Positions 16,409-26,039 of a stretch of DNA of 64,000 nt are shown here, piece by piece (the first letter of the stretch is position 1; each line of letters starts with the position of its first letter). Source of the stretch: DUML01 sp050949905. GTDB taxonomy: Bacteria > Bacillota > Desulfitobacteriia > Desulfitobacteriales > Syntrophobotulaceae. The position numbers were made by a program, and so were the translations under genes. The stretch covers positions 1-64,000 of the forward strand of contig JBMNGP010000010.1 of NCBI GenBank assembly GCA_050949905.1. The letters are read 5' to 3'. Under the pieces are notes generated by a model that did no database searches, was not told the DNA's origin, and saw nothing but the letters and a program-made list of their open reading frames with translations.

Positions 16409-17557
16409 TTGAAGATTTGCATTTTAACCACCGGCCACCAGGCACTTGATAATAGGATATTTTATAAGCAAGCCTTATCTTTAAGAAAAAAGTATGAGGA
16501 TATAACTTTTATAGTGCCGGATGAACGGGAGGAATATATAGAACAAGGGATTAAAATAATTGGGGTGGAGCGGGCCAAATCCCTTTATGGCCGCTTCCGG
16601 CTTGGGGATACCATTGTCAGAAAAGCCATTGAAGTTCAGGCTGATGTTTACCATTTTCATGATTTTGAACTGATCTATAAAGTCTTAAAAATAAAAAAAG
16701 CCTTGCCAGAAGCTAAGCTGATTTATGACGTTCACGAGCACTACCCGGATATGATGAAGATGTCCAAAAAAGTCCCCGGGCTGTTAAAGCCCTTAGCGAC
16801 CTTCCTGGTAGATAAAACCGAAATTTGGCTGGCCAAAAAATTCGATCAGATAATCACCGCCGACGATGCCGTAAAGGAGAGATTTGATCCTTACAATTCC
16901 CGGGTCGATGTAATTTATAATTTTACAGAGTTTGAGCCCCGCCAGGATACAACTACGGAAAAAGAATACGATGTAATCTACCAGGGAGGCATTACCCTGG
17001 AACGCGGAGCTTATAATCTTGTCCGTGCCATTCATATTCTCAGGGAAAAAATGCCGGATATTCGCCTGGTCTTTGTCGGCCCCTTTGATGATCCTCAGGG
17101 CAGAGAAATTGTTTATGATTATATTGAAGAGCATGACCTTGACCATAACATCCTTTTTGCCGGCCGGGTTCCTCATCTTGAAGTTGAAGACTATATCCGG
17201 AGATCCCGGATTGGGATGGTAACACTCCTGCCTCTCCCTAAGTATTACAAAAATATCCCGATCAAGCAGTTTGAATATATGGGCTGCGGAATACCTGTCG
17301 TGGGCAGCAACCTGCCGCCGATCAAACGTTTTTTGACTAAATATAACAGCGGTATCATTGTCGACCCCACTAAACCGGAAGAAATAGCTAAAGCGATCAA
17401 CATCCTTCTTTCTGACCCCCGCCTCTGCCAGGAAATGGGGGAAAACGGCCTTCGAGCCGTAAGGGAAGAATACAACTGGGGCAAGATGGAGGAAAAGCTG
17501 CTAAAGATATATGCCAGATTCTCCGGAAGCCATCCCGACGGTAAGCCATTATCTTGA
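16409..17557 (+). CDS. GT4 glycosyltransferase
   Basis: 382 residues from a TTG placed seven bases after GGGAGGT (the GTG at 16394 would lie inside the Shine-Dalgarno region). N-terminal KICILTTGHQALDNRIFYK and YDVHEHYPDMM, and C-terminal YQGGITLERGAYNLV, VGPFDDPQGRE and FEYMGCGIPVV, are typical of GT4 enzymes that transfer a sugar from UDP or GDP donors at the inner membrane face. It follows the simple-repeat gap, so it may have its own promoter there. Confidence 0.88.
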   Translation: MKICILTTGHQALDNRIFYKQALSLRKKYEDITFIVPDEREEYIEQGIKIIGVERAKSLYGRFRLGDTIVRKAIEVQADVYHFHDFELIYKVLKIKKALPEAKLIYDVHEHYPDMMKMSKKVPGLLKPLATFLVDKTEIWLAKKFDQIITADDAVKERFDPYNSRVDVIYNFTEFEPRQDTTTEKEYDVIYQGGITLERGAYNLVRAIHILREKMPDIRLVFVGPFDDPQGREIVYDYIEEHDLDHNILFAGRVPHLEVEDYIRRSRIGMVTLLPLPKYYKNIPIKQFEYMGCGIPVVGSNLPPIKRFLTKYNSGIIVDPTKPEEIAKAINILLSDPRLCQEMGENGLRAVREEYNWGKMEEKLLKIYARFSGSHPDGKPLS

Positions 17558-17563
17558 GATAAA

Positions 17564-17643
17564 GATCCTTCAGTCGCACCTCTTTCTGGATGACATAAGG
17601 GATAAGGTGTGATCCTTGGCTCACTTGTCATCCTGAGCGAAGA
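17564..17643. repeat. Dispersed GATCCTTC / GTCATCCTGAGCGAAG repeat
   Basis: Two inverted parts, AGATCCTTCAGTCGCACC and TTGTCATCCTGAGCGAAG, form an imperfect palindrome directly after the glycosyltransferase stop. Similar text recurs at about 34912-34950, 35886-35955 and, weakly, 21860-21920. This is a common dispersed bacterial intergenic repeat. Confidence 0.6.
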
Positions 17644-17672
17644 GCGGGCATGTCCTAAATGAAATAGAAAAA

Positions 17673-17711
17673 GTGGGATAGTGGGACAGGAGAACCGTCC
17701 CCTTGTCCCAC
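17673..17711. repeat. Palindromic GTGGGACA REP-like element
   Basis: One copy: GTGGGATAGTGGGACAGG, AGAACCGTCC and CCTTGTCCCAC. It sits about 30 bp before the flippase start. Confidence 0.85.
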
Positions 17712-17742
17712 TTCCTAAAATTGAACTAAAGAAGTGATAAGT

Positions 17743-19173
17743 TTGGATACCCGTCTTATTATCAAAAATGCTACAGCTTTAGGCATCTCCAGTATTTTGG
17801 CTAAAGCTATCAGTGCCGTTGTAGGCATTTTTGTTACCCGCTATCTGGGCCCGGGGCCTTTCGGGGATTATTCCACAGCCTATGCTTTTGTCGGCACCTT
17901 TATTTTATTTTCCGAATTAGGGATCAGCCAGCTTATGGTGCAGGAAGGCTCAAGAGATGAGGCTGTCCTCCCCAGGTATTTTGGCAATACTCTGTTCTTT
18001 AAGGGTATCCTTACAATTGTATGCTTTATTTTCATGCTAATTTTCATGTTCCCCGCCGGGTATAGTTCTACAGTGCAAGCTATGATTATTATTTTGGGCG
18101 TGGCGGTCTGTATTAATGCTTTGATCCAGTCAGTCTATAACTACTACCAGGCTGTTCAGAAGATGTATCTGGCCGCCGGTTTCCAGTTCCTGACCACCGT
18201 TTTGATCGGTGTTTTGACCATGATTGTGATTTTCAGCGGCTGGGGAGTAGTGGCTATCACTTTAACCCACTTTTTGAGTTATCTTCTCATAGGGATTTTG
18301 ATTTATTTGGCCTTAAGAGGAACGGTTAAGCTGCAGATTGACCTGAAAAACCTGGCCGGGATGGTTAAAAACGGGCTTCCCTTCGGCATTCATAGGATAT
18401 TTTATTATACTTTTTTTCAACTAAGTATTTTGGTTCTCTCTTTAACCTCCACCAATGTCCAGGTAGGTATTTATTCGGCGGCTTATAAGCTGATGCTCAT
18501 GCTGGTATTCATCCCCAGCCTGATGACCAGTGCTCTTTATCCGGTTCTCTATCAACTGGGAGAGTCTAATAAAGATCAGCACCAAAATACTATCGAGAAG
18601 GTTTTTAAAGTGCTTTCCGCCGTAGGTATTGCCGGCAGTGTCCTGATCTTTGTCCTGGCCGAGCCCTTAACCGTGTGGCTTTACGCCGGGAAATTCAATG
18701 AATCTATTCCTATCTTGATGATCGTAGCCTGGTTTTTGGCTTTGGAGTGTATGAGCTTTTCCCTGGGGGATGTCCTGACTACTACCAACCGGCAGTGGCA
18801 GAGGACAATAATTCAGGGTACTGCTCTCTTAATTCTTTTTATCCTCATTATGGCCTTCTACCCCTTCCTGGGGATTTTCGGCGCAGCTTATGCCCTGATT
18901 ATTGTGGAGGGTTATATCTTCTTCGGTTATTATTTTCTGGTTCGCAGGCAGGTCTATAAAATCCGTATTTGGAGCCAACTCCCGGTGATTCTGCTTTCGG
19001 CGGCACTGATGGCCGGGACGGCGTGGCTTTTGCGGGGGTGGCACCCGCTCATCGCTTCGGCTTTAGCCGGGACGCTTTTTTGCCTGCTCCTTGTTGTTTT
19101 GGATAAAGACTTTAAAAAAATCGGCAGTTATGCTTTAAGGCAAACTTTAAGATTAGCAGGGATTAAACGCTAG
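17743..19173 (+). CDS. Wzx-like polysaccharide flippase
   Basis: About 476 residues with 12-14 predicted hydrophobic helices, of the MOP/PST family (LILAK and RYLGPGPFGDYSTAYAF in the N-terminus). It would flip undecaprenyl-linked repeat units across the membrane. TTG at 17743 is preferred because AAGAAGTGAT precedes it by six bases; GTG at 17734 is an alternative. The Wzy-like gene follows 95 bp downstream, consistent with a Wzx/Wzy pathway. Confidence 0.9.
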   Translation: MDTRLIIKNATALGISSILAKAISAVVGIFVTRYLGPGPFGDYSTAYAFVGTFILFSELGISQLMVQEGSRDEAVLPRYFGNTLFFKGILTIVCFIFMLIFMFPAGYSSTVQAMIIILGVAVCINALIQSVYNYYQAVQKMYLAAGFQFLTTVLIGVLTMIVIFSGWGVVAITLTHFLSYLLIGILIYLALRGTVKLQIDLKNLAGMVKNGLPFGIHRIFYYTFFQLSILVLSLTSTNVQVGIYSAAYKLMLMLVFIPSLMTSALYPVLYQLGESNKDQHQNTIEKVFKVLSAVGIAGSVLIFVLAEPLTVWLYAGKFNESIPILMIVAWFLALECMSFSLGDVLTTTNRQWQRTIIQGTALLILFILIMAFYPFLGIFGAAYALIIVEGYIFFGYYFLVRRQVYKIRIWSQLPVILLSAALMAGTAWLLRGWHPLIASALAGTLFCLLLVVLDKDFKKIGSYALRQTLRLAGIKR

Positions 19174-19268
19174 AAAACTCCAAATATTAGGGATTAGAGG
19201 ACGCAGTTAAAAGGAAGCAATTAATTAGGAAGCGGTTTGTTTAATACCAGACGAAAGGGGATTAAGAA

Positions 19269-20558
19269 ATGTTTCAATGGGTGATGCTAGGAATCACTGT
19301 CATACTCCTAGGGGTACTCATGATTAGAAAGCCGCTCTGGCTTGTACCTTTGTTGGGTGCTGCCCTGGCTTTGGAAATATCGGTTACCTGGTATCCGGAA
19401 ATAGATGTAGTCAGCCGGATGCTGGGGCCGGTTTCTTTGGCTCTTTTAACGAGCGTCGCCATAATCCTGGCCGCACTTGTCCGCCTCTTATTTTTTCCGG
19501 AAATGGTTCGCAAACTGAGGGCAGTTCTCAAAGATTTTCTGACACTTACCCTAATTCTTTTTCTTGTTTTAGGAGCGGCCAGTGTTATTTATTCGGCTGA
19601 TCCTGGCAAGACTGTAGCTGAAGCCGGCATGCTGTGTTTCCTGCTGGTACTTTTTATCTCCATTGCTTTGCTCATGGATAAAGATAAAGCTCTTCTCCCT
19701 CTAAAAGCCGTACATGGGACGGCCCTTCTGCTATCTCCCCTTGCTTTTTATGAAGGGTTTTTCGACAGCGCACTCTGGCAGGCCGATAACCTTCTTAGGG
19801 AACAGGCCTTGGGGGTCAGCGCAACCTTTGCCAGTCCGGACGGTTTTGCCCGCTACATAATCCTGGCTATCGCAGCGAATTTTATTATTCAACTTTATGT
19901 CAGGGATAAAGGGAATAAAATGGTTTATTGGGGTGCGCTGGCAATTTTATTGGCCGAATTGGCCATGACCTATTCCTTGGGAGGAATTCTCACCCTGGCT
20001 ATCATTTTGATTTTAGCTCTGATCTTTATACCCAACAGGTCGGCTGTGCTTTGGGTCTTAGGACTGGGAGTTTTTTGCGGGGCGCTTTTCTTATTTATTC
20101 GCCCGGATATTTGGGGAGAGTTAATGAACAGCATCCAAAACTTTGCCACAGCCAATCCGGAAAGATACAATCTCTGGCAGGAAGCACTGGCCGCCTTTAA
20201 GGCTAACGTTATTCTGGGCACAGGGTTGGGCAGTTTTGCGGCCGGCCACTTTTCCACTTCTATTTTGACTATTGCTGCCGAGCTGGGAATCTTGGGGCTA
20301 AGCTTATTGGCTATCCTGTGGATAGTACTCTGCGGCAGGCTTTTTACCCTATATGCCCAGAGCAGTGATTTCTTAAGTATGTTTAATAATTATAATAATG
20401 AATATTATGTAGGCAATGCTTACTTATTATGGACCTTAACCATCCTGGTCAATTCCCAGATGGAGGGGCGGTTTTTTGAAGATCCGTTTCTCTGGCTAAG
20501 TTGTGCTTTGCTGGTGGTGTTAAAGCTGAATCGGGAGTATAATATTAGATTGGATTAG
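19269..20558 (+). CDS. O-antigen polymerase/ligase-like membrane protein (Wzy-type)
   Basis: 429 residues, about 11-12 transmembrane helices and a large extracytoplasmic loop between about 255 and 330 with ERYNLWQEALAAFKAN and ILGTGLGSFAAGHF, which resembles the Wzy_C/O-antigen ligase signature. It may polymerise the glycan repeat unit after flipping. It is intact, unlike the related frameshifted protein at 12989, and could be the working polymerase. Family sequence identity is low, so polymerase versus ligase is undecided. Confidence 0.75.
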   Translation: MFQWVMLGITVILLGVLMIRKPLWLVPLLGAALALEISVTWYPEIDVVSRMLGPVSLALLTSVAIILAALVRLLFFPEMVRKLRAVLKDFLTLTLILFLVLGAASVIYSADPGKTVAEAGMLCFLLVLFISIALLMDKDKALLPLKAVHGTALLLSPLAFYEGFFDSALWQADNLLREQALGVSATFASPDGFARYIILAIAANFIIQLYVRDKGNKMVYWGALAILLAELAMTYSLGGILTLAIILILALIFIPNRSAVLWVLGLGVFCGALFLFIRPDIWGELMNSIQNFATANPERYNLWQEALAAFKANVILGTGLGSFAAGHFSTSILTIAAELGILGLSLLAILWIVLCGRLFTLYAQSSDFLSMFNNYNNEYYVGNAYLLWTLTILVNSQMEGRFFEDPFLWLSCALLVVLKLNREYNIRLD

Positions 20559-20612
20559 GATAAGAGATTAAATTGGATTAGAGATTGGATTTTTTTACGA
20601 ATGGGAGACACT

Positions 20613-21827
20613 ATGCGTATCTTGCTCTTAACACAGTATTTTCCCCCGGAAAAAGGGGCTGCCCAGGTTCGCTTATGGGAACTGGCTCAAGGCTTGCAGA
20701 GGGAAGGGCATCAGGTGACGGTGGTAACGGCTTTTCCTAACCACCCGACGGGAGTCATCCCTCCGCCATATAGGGGCAAGTTTTTCCAGAAGGAAGAGAT
20801 GGAAGGGCTCCAAGTTTTAAGAACCTGGATTTACCCGGTTAGGCGGGGCAGATTTTGGCTGCGCCTTTTAAACTATTTTTCTTTTGTTTTCTCTTCTCTC
20901 TACGGAATTTTGCGGAGCGGCAAACAGGACTTGATCGTGGTGGAATCGCCGCCTTTATTTATTGGCTTTTCGGCTCTTATAGCTTCTTTGGTCAAAAGAG
21001 CGCCGTACATATTCAATGTTTCTGATCTTTGGCCGGAATCAGCAGTGGAACTGGGCCTAGTAACCAATAAATTCCTGATTAAAATGAGCGAGGGACTGGA
21101 GAGCTTTTTTTACCGTAAAGCTAAGAAGCTTTCTGCTCAGACTGAAGGCATAGTCCGGGGGCTGCTCCGGAAAAACGTTAAGGCCGAAGATATTCTATTT
21201 CTGCCTAATGGGGTGGATACGGAGTTATTTAAGCCTCGGGAGAGAGATCTGGAATTGGAAGAGGCTTTAGGCCTTAAAGATAAATTTGTAATTCTTTATG
21301 CCGGGACAATGGGGTATGCCCACGGGATTGAGACAGCGCTCTCTGCGGCCGATATTTTACGGGAGGAAAAGGAGATAATTTTTCTCTTTGTGGGTGACGG
21401 CTCGGAAAGGCCGAAGCTGGAGCAGCTGGCCCGGGACAAACAACTGCCAAATGTGCGGTTTATAGATTTTCAACCGCTAGAGGTTATCCCCCGCTACTAT
21501 TCCTTAAGCAGTATTAACCTTTCTACACTAAGGCGCTATAAGCTTTCCGAAGGAGTCAGACCCTCCAAGGTATTTCCGGCTTTGGCCAGCGGCCGGCCTT
21601 TGATCTATGTGGGAGAAGGCGAAGGAGCGGAGATTGTCCGGGAAAGCGGCGGCGGGGTGGTTCTGGAGCCTGAGAATCCTGAGCTTCTGGCCGGGACTAT
21701 CCTGGAATTAAAGGCTCAGCCCGAGTACTGCCGGGAGTTGGGGCTTAAGGGAAGGGAATATGTAGTTAAGCACTTTTCCTGGCCAAGTATTATCCGCAAA
21801 TGGCTGGAGCAGCTCGCCGGCAAATAG
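20613..21827 (+). CDS. GT4 glycosyltransferase (WbuB-like)
   Basis: 404 residues from the ATG after GGGAGACACT; the ATG at 20601 lacks a good site. MRILLLTQYFPPEKGAAQ, VVTAFPNHPTG, SDLWPESAVELG and LPNGVDTELFKP are characteristic of the WbuB/WcaI-type amino-sugar transferases. The C-terminal site includes YAGTMGYAHGIE and VGDGSERPKLE. WbuB-type enzymes add N-acetyl-fucosamine-like sugars in O-antigen synthesis; the sugar here is unknown. Confidence 0.9.
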   Translation: MRILLLTQYFPPEKGAAQVRLWELAQGLQREGHQVTVVTAFPNHPTGVIPPPYRGKFFQKEEMEGLQVLRTWIYPVRRGRFWLRLLNYFSFVFSSLYGILRSGKQDLIVVESPPLFIGFSALIASLVKRAPYIFNVSDLWPESAVELGLVTNKFLIKMSEGLESFFYRKAKKLSAQTEGIVRGLLRKNVKAEDILFLPNGVDTELFKPRERDLELEEALGLKDKFVILYAGTMGYAHGIETALSAADILREEKEIIFLFVGDGSERPKLEQLARDKQLPNVRFIDFQPLEVIPRYYSLSSINLSTLRRYKLSEGVRPSKVFPALASGRPLIYVGEGEGAEIVRESGGGVVLEPENPELLAGTILELKAQPEYCRELGLKGREYVVKHFSWPSIIRKWLEQLAGK

Positions 21828-22114
21828 CTAATTAATATATACTGGTTATCATATACTGGTCATCCCAAGCAAAAATCTCTTAAGCATGTTATTCTCGGCG
21901 ACGGATCCTGTTGATAGATCAAAGCGATTTTCAAAAATAAGGTTTTCATAAGAATTAGGTTTTCATTGCAATGACATTATTAAGAGTGACTTATTGGCCA
22001 CCGGTTGTAATATCAGGATGTTGTTGTCTAAAAAGCTTTGTCAACTAATCTATGATAAATATATTATCTTACAAACCGGAAAAACCAAGCGATCCGGTGA
22101 AGGGAGTAGGTCAA

Positions 22115-23285
22115 ATGAGTTCCAGAAGAAAAGAATTTTTGCCTTATAACTTACCTTTTATTGAAGATGAGGAAATCCAAGCTGTGGTGGAGTGCCTGAA
22201 ATCCAACTGGGTGACTAAAGGTCCGAAAACGCTAGAGTTCGAGCAGCGCTTCGCCCAATATGTGGGAGCCAAACATGCCGTTGCGGTGAATTCCTGTACT
22301 GCCGGCCTGCATACTTCCTTAGTCGCTGCCGGGATTGGTTCCGGGGATGAAGTAATCACAACCCCGATGACTTTTGCTTCCTCGGCCAATGTTATTATTC
22401 ATTGTGGCGCCAGGCCTGTTTTTGTAGATATTGATCCGGAGACTATGAATATCGATCCGGCTAAAATAGAAGAAAAGATCACTCCCCGGACCAAAGCAAT
22501 TATTCCGGTGCATATGGCCGGCCTGCCTTGCGAAATGGATAAGATCCTGGCTATCGCCCGCCGGCATAACCTTTTTGTCCTGGAAGATGCCGCCCATGCT
22601 GTTTATACCCAGTACAAGGGCAAGATGATCGGCACTTTCGGGGATGCCACCGCTTTTTCCTTCTATGCCACCAAGAACCTGATGACTGGGGAAGGCGGGA
22701 TGATCACTACCGATGATGATGAGCTGGCTGATAAAATGCGCAAGTACAGCCTGCACGGCATGAGCCGCAATGCCTGGAACCGCTACTCCGCTAAGGGCTC
22801 CTGGTTTTATGAAATCGAATTTCCGGGCTATAAATACAATATGACCGATATTCAAGCAGCTTTAGGGCTGGCTCAACTGTCCAAGCTGGGATTTATGCAG
22901 ACCATCCGGGAAGTGATTGCCGAGCGCTATAATGAGGCTTTCAGTAAGATGCCCGAACTGGAAATTCCGGTCAAGCGGGATTATGCCCGTCCTGCCTGGC
23001 ATTTGTATATTATTAAGTTGAATCTGGAGAGAATAAAAGTGGATCGGGCCGAATTTATTGAAATGCTTAAAGAGGAGAATATCGGCACCAGTGTTCATTT
23101 TATCCCTGTACATTTCCATCCCTATTACCGGGATACTTTTGGCTATCAACGGGGAGATTTTCCTCAGGCCGAAGGGGTCTTTGACCGGATTATCTCTCTG
23201 CCGCTTTATCCGCAGGATGAGCGAAACCGATGTCCAGGATGTTATCAACGCCGTAGAAAGAATAATAGAAAAAGTCCGCAAATAA
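22115..23285 (+). pseudogene. DegT/DnrJ/EryC1/StrS aminotransferase (ArnB-like), frameshifted near the C-terminus
   Basis: ATG after GGGAGTAGGTCA. The protein has SNWVTKGPKTLEFE, NSCTAGLHTSL, EDAAHAVY and the PLP lysine in FSFYATKNLMTGEGG. The frame breaks after ISLPLYP near 23209-23214. The expected ending MSETDVQDVINAVERI is read in a second frame to the TAA at 23285. One extra base in CCGCAGGATG explains it. Unrepaired, the first frame runs to 23314 with an unrelated tail of about 30 residues. Activity may survive because only the last helix is lost. It would make an amino sugar for the glycan. Confidence 0.85.
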
Positions 23286-23330
23286 AAAGTGGGACAGAAG
23301 AATCCTACTATTAACCTTGGAGTGATTTAC

Positions 23331-23942
23331 TTGCTGGCTAAAAGGATCTTAGACCTTTTGATCGCCATTCCTTTGCTTATTCTAATCTCGCCTTTATGGC
23401 TCCTAATCGTACTCTGGATTAAGCTTGATTCTCCAGGGCCGGCTATTTTTACCCAGACCAGGATTGGCCTTAAGGGTAAGCCTTTTACAATTTACAAATT
23501 CCGCACCATGGTTTTGAACGCTGACCAAGTCATGAAAGACAAGATTGAACAGCTAAAAAGGGAGGGCAAATTTAAACCTGAGGAATTTGTCTTTCAGGAG
23601 AAAGACGACCCCAGGATTACTTCCAGCGGCAGGTTCTTAAGGAAAACCAGTCTAGATGAGCTGCCGCAGCTGTTAAATATTATCAACGGCACAATGAGCC
23701 TAGTAGGCCCGCGGCCGGAAATACCGGAAATCGTGGAGCAGTATAATGCCGAACAGCGAAAAAGGCTGGACATGCCTCCGGGTATTACCGGTCTTGCCCA
23801 GATCAACGGGCGCAGTGAACTAACTCTAGCCGAGACGCTGAAATATGATGTTCAATATGTGAAGGAGTGGACATTCTGGAGGGATCTTAAGATTCTCTGG
23901 AAAACATTTTTTGTCGTACTTGCGGGGAAGGATGCATATTAA
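23331..23942 (+). CDS. Undecaprenyl-phosphate sugar-1-phosphate transferase (WbaP/WcaJ-type initiating enzyme)
   Basis: 203 residues from TTG after GGAGTGAT. One N-terminal hydrophobic segment is followed by the bacterial sugar-transferase domain: IGLKGKPFTIYKFRTM, KTSLDELPQLLNI, SLVGPRPE and PGITGLAQINGR. It starts repeat-unit synthesis by attaching a sugar phosphate to undecaprenyl phosphate. The longer frame from GTG 23289 begins inside a decayed REP-like repeat (GTGGGACAGAAGAA), so that start is rejected. Confidence 0.93.
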   Translation: MLAKRILDLLIAIPLLILISPLWLLIVLWIKLDSPGPAIFTQTRIGLKGKPFTIYKFRTMVLNADQVMKDKIEQLKREGKFKPEEFVFQEKDDPRITSSGRFLRKTSLDELPQLLNIINGTMSLVGPRPEIPEIVEQYNAEQRKRLDMPPGITGLAQINGRSELTLAETLKYDVQYVKEWTFWRDLKILWKTFFVVLAGKDAY

Positions 23943-24066
23943 CTAATCCCTTATTTTCCGTGGAGCAGATTAACTTATAACTTCAGTGCATGCTATAATA
24001 TGAATACATATCGTTTTTTTGAGTTATTATAATTAGTTATTCTATGAGTTGAAGGAGTGACTAATA

Positions 24067-24312
24067 GTGGAGTTTGTCAGAAAAGTTGCTAACAGCAATA
24101 TACTAGCAGATATTATCGATATACCAGAAAGCCTAAGGGACAGGAAGGTAGAGATATTAGTCTTGCCTTATGGGAATGTAAATACAGAAGAAGCCAATGA
24201 CCAGCCCAAAAGGGCAAGAGGTTTATTAGAAAAATATAAAAATAAGGAACTAATTGAGACTGAAAAAGATGTTTGGACGAGGGCTTTGGTAGAGAAATAT
24301 GAGAATAGTTGA
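24067..24312 (+). CDS. VapB-like antitoxin
   Basis: 81 residues from GTG, preceded by AAGGAGTGA. The N-terminal half (about 1-37, ILADIIDIPESLRDRKVEIL) resembles short AbrB/DUF2281-type antitoxins, and the rest is a charged helical tail that would wrap the toxin. It overlaps the PIN-domain gene by 14 nt, the usual antitoxin-first order. It lies at the 3' end of the glycan locus. Confidence 0.7.
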   Translation: MEFVRKVANSNILADIIDIPESLRDRKVEILVLPYGNVNTEEANDQPKRARGLLEKYKNKELIETEKDVWTRALVEKYENS

Positions 24313-24667
24313 TGCCAATATTGTTTTAAGATATTTATTGAATGATGTTGAAGATTTGTCAATAATAGCTTCCGACTTGTTAGAGAATAAGGATATTCTT
24401 CTTAAGAATGAAGTAATCGTAGAAATTGTTTATGTTTTGGAAAAGGTTTATAAAGTAGAAAGGCACGAAATAAAAAACGCTCTACTGGAAATTATGAAGT
24501 ATAATAATTTAAAAGTGGATGATCTTGAGGTTTTAAAAGAAGCGCTAATGATTTATGCAGACAGAAATTTAAGCTTTGTTGATACAATACTGTATGCATA
24601 TCATTCAGTAAGAAAATACGAAGTTTATACTTTTGATAAAAAACTAAATGATTTAATAAAAGCCTAA
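24299..24667 (+). CDS. VapC-like PIN-domain ribonuclease toxin
   Basis: 122 residues with the PIN acidic set Asp5 (VDANIVLRYL), Glu42 (IVEIVYVLE), Asp95 (SFVDTILYA) and Asp113 (TFDKKL). PIN toxins cleave RNA in a metal-dependent way. The start overlaps the antitoxin gene. The 3' end overlaps the convergent glycosyltransferase by 4 nt. Confidence 0.88.
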   Translation: MRIVDANIVLRYLLNDVEDLSIIASDLLENKDILLKNEVIVEIVYVLEKVYKVERHEIKNALLEIMKYNNLKVDDLEVLKEALMIYADRNLSFVDTILYAYHSVRKYEVYTFDKKLNDLIKA

Positions 24668-26028
24668 AAATCTGTATAAGCTTGATATGTTTTCTCTGCC
24701 ATAACGGACAGTAAAAAGCGCTTCTGAACAATTCTTACAGCATTATTCTTACAAGCCTGATAAAAATCCTCATCATAGATGAGTTTGAAAAGAGCCTGGG
24801 CAAAAGCCTCAGCATCGCCATAATCCACCAGAATACCCGCACCGCTGCCTTGAAGAATCTCCGGCAGGCCGCCGACGTTAGTAGCGATAACCGGTAAACC
24901 GGCAGCCATTGCTTCAATTACGGATATCCCCAAAGCCTCCATCTGCGAAGGGCAGACATAAAGATCGCTGTTCTTCAGAATCCAAGGCACATCCTGACGA
25001 TAACCCAGGAAAATAACATTTGCCAGCCCGCTCTGCCGGGCTTTTAATTTAATCGCTTCGTATAGTTCTCCATCCCCGCTTAATAAAAAGGTAACAGCCT
25101 TTTTATTTTTTAATTCCAAGTTATTACTTGCGTTTAATTCATTAAAAAGCTTGATCACATCCAGCAGAAAGTCATGCCCTTTCTCGGTGCTAAATCTAGC
25201 CGCACAGGAGACCACGAAGGTATTATCAGGGATACCCAAGTCAGCTCTAAAGCTTGTCGGATAAGTTGCTTTACCCGGTACGTCCGGTACGCCAGCCATT
25301 TTCTGTAGACCCAATGGGCAGGTACGGGCGTCCGCACCTGACAGGCCGGATGCGTATGGGTGACGACCCTCTTCGCTGAACCTGTCTGAAACGCAGGGAT
25401 GACTTTCTGTACCTGGGAGGTCTGAAGCGCTGGGACGGCCATCTATACCCGATAGGCTTGATCCGTATGGATGACGACCCTTTTCGCTGGAACGACCTGC
25501 TGCGCAAGGATCATCTGCTGCACCGGAAAATTCCGCTGCATCCACCCCATTATATATTAAAGAAATTTTCCGGCCTGGAATCCCTTCGTCCAGCATTTGC
25601 TCCTGCACAGCTTTGCTGACGGCAATATACCTGTTAACAAAAAGGGAGAGCACCCTGTTGAAGAGCTTCACAGGTAGGGAGTTAGCAAGCAGCATATGCC
25701 GGGTATGGATCAAACGGACCCTCGCGCCCAAAAGCTTAGCCATTACCCCAATACAGTTTTCGCGTAAAAAATGAGTATGCAGGACATCGATAGCCTGCTC
25801 CCGGCAAAGTTTTCTAAGCTGCCAAGCCGCCCTCAGATCCCAAATGCCCCTTAAGGGGAGCTTCCGGACAGGCACATTAAAATTGCTCATTGCCTGAACC
25901 AGGTTTCCGTCCAAGGAATGAGCCAAATAAAAAGAGCACTTATCCTGAAGAGCTTTCATCAGACCCAGGATATACTTTTCACTGCCGCCTTGGCCGGGGT
26001 AGTTTAGCAGGTGTAATACCTTCAGCAT
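24664..26028 (-). CDS. GT4 glycosyltransferase with repeat-derived insertion
   Basis: 454 residues, ATG after AAGGAGGAG. The N-terminal domain has LLNYPGQGGSEKYIL and LHTHFLREN; the C-terminal domain has ARFSTEKGHDFLLDV, FLLSGDGE and EAMAAGLPVIATNVGG. Between the domains, residues about 165-250 are a Gly/Ser/Pro/His-rich insert with a duplicated block (GRHPYGSSLSG and GRHPYASGLSG), encoded by DNA at about 25275-25530 that resembles the dispersed GGATGAC...TTCGCTG repeats. The insert is absent from normal GT4 proteins. It is probably co-transcribed with the O-antigen ligase gene upstream. Confidence 0.88.
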   Translation of the reverse strand: MLKVLHLLNYPGQGGSEKYILGLMKALQDKCSFYLAHSLDGNLVQAMSNFNVPVRKLPLRGIWDLRAAWQLRKLCREQAIDVLHTHFLRENCIGVMAKLLGARVRLIHTRHMLLANSLPVKLFNRVLSLFVNRYIAVSKAVQEQMLDEGIPGRKISLIYNGVDAAEFSGAADDPCAAGRSSEKGRHPYGSSLSGIDGRPSASDLPGTESHPCVSDRFSEEGRHPYASGLSGADARTCPLGLQKMAGVPDVPGKATYPTSFRADLGIPDNTFVVSCAARFSTEKGHDFLLDVIKLFNELNASNNLELKNKKAVTFLLSGDGELYEAIKLKARQSGLANVIFLGYRQDVPWILKNSDLYVCPSQMEALGISVIEAMAAGLPVIATNVGGLPEILQGSGAGILVDYGDAEAFAQALFKLIYDEDFYQACKNNAVRIVQKRFLLSVMAEKTYQAYTDF

Positions 26029-26039
26029 TTACTAAAGCG

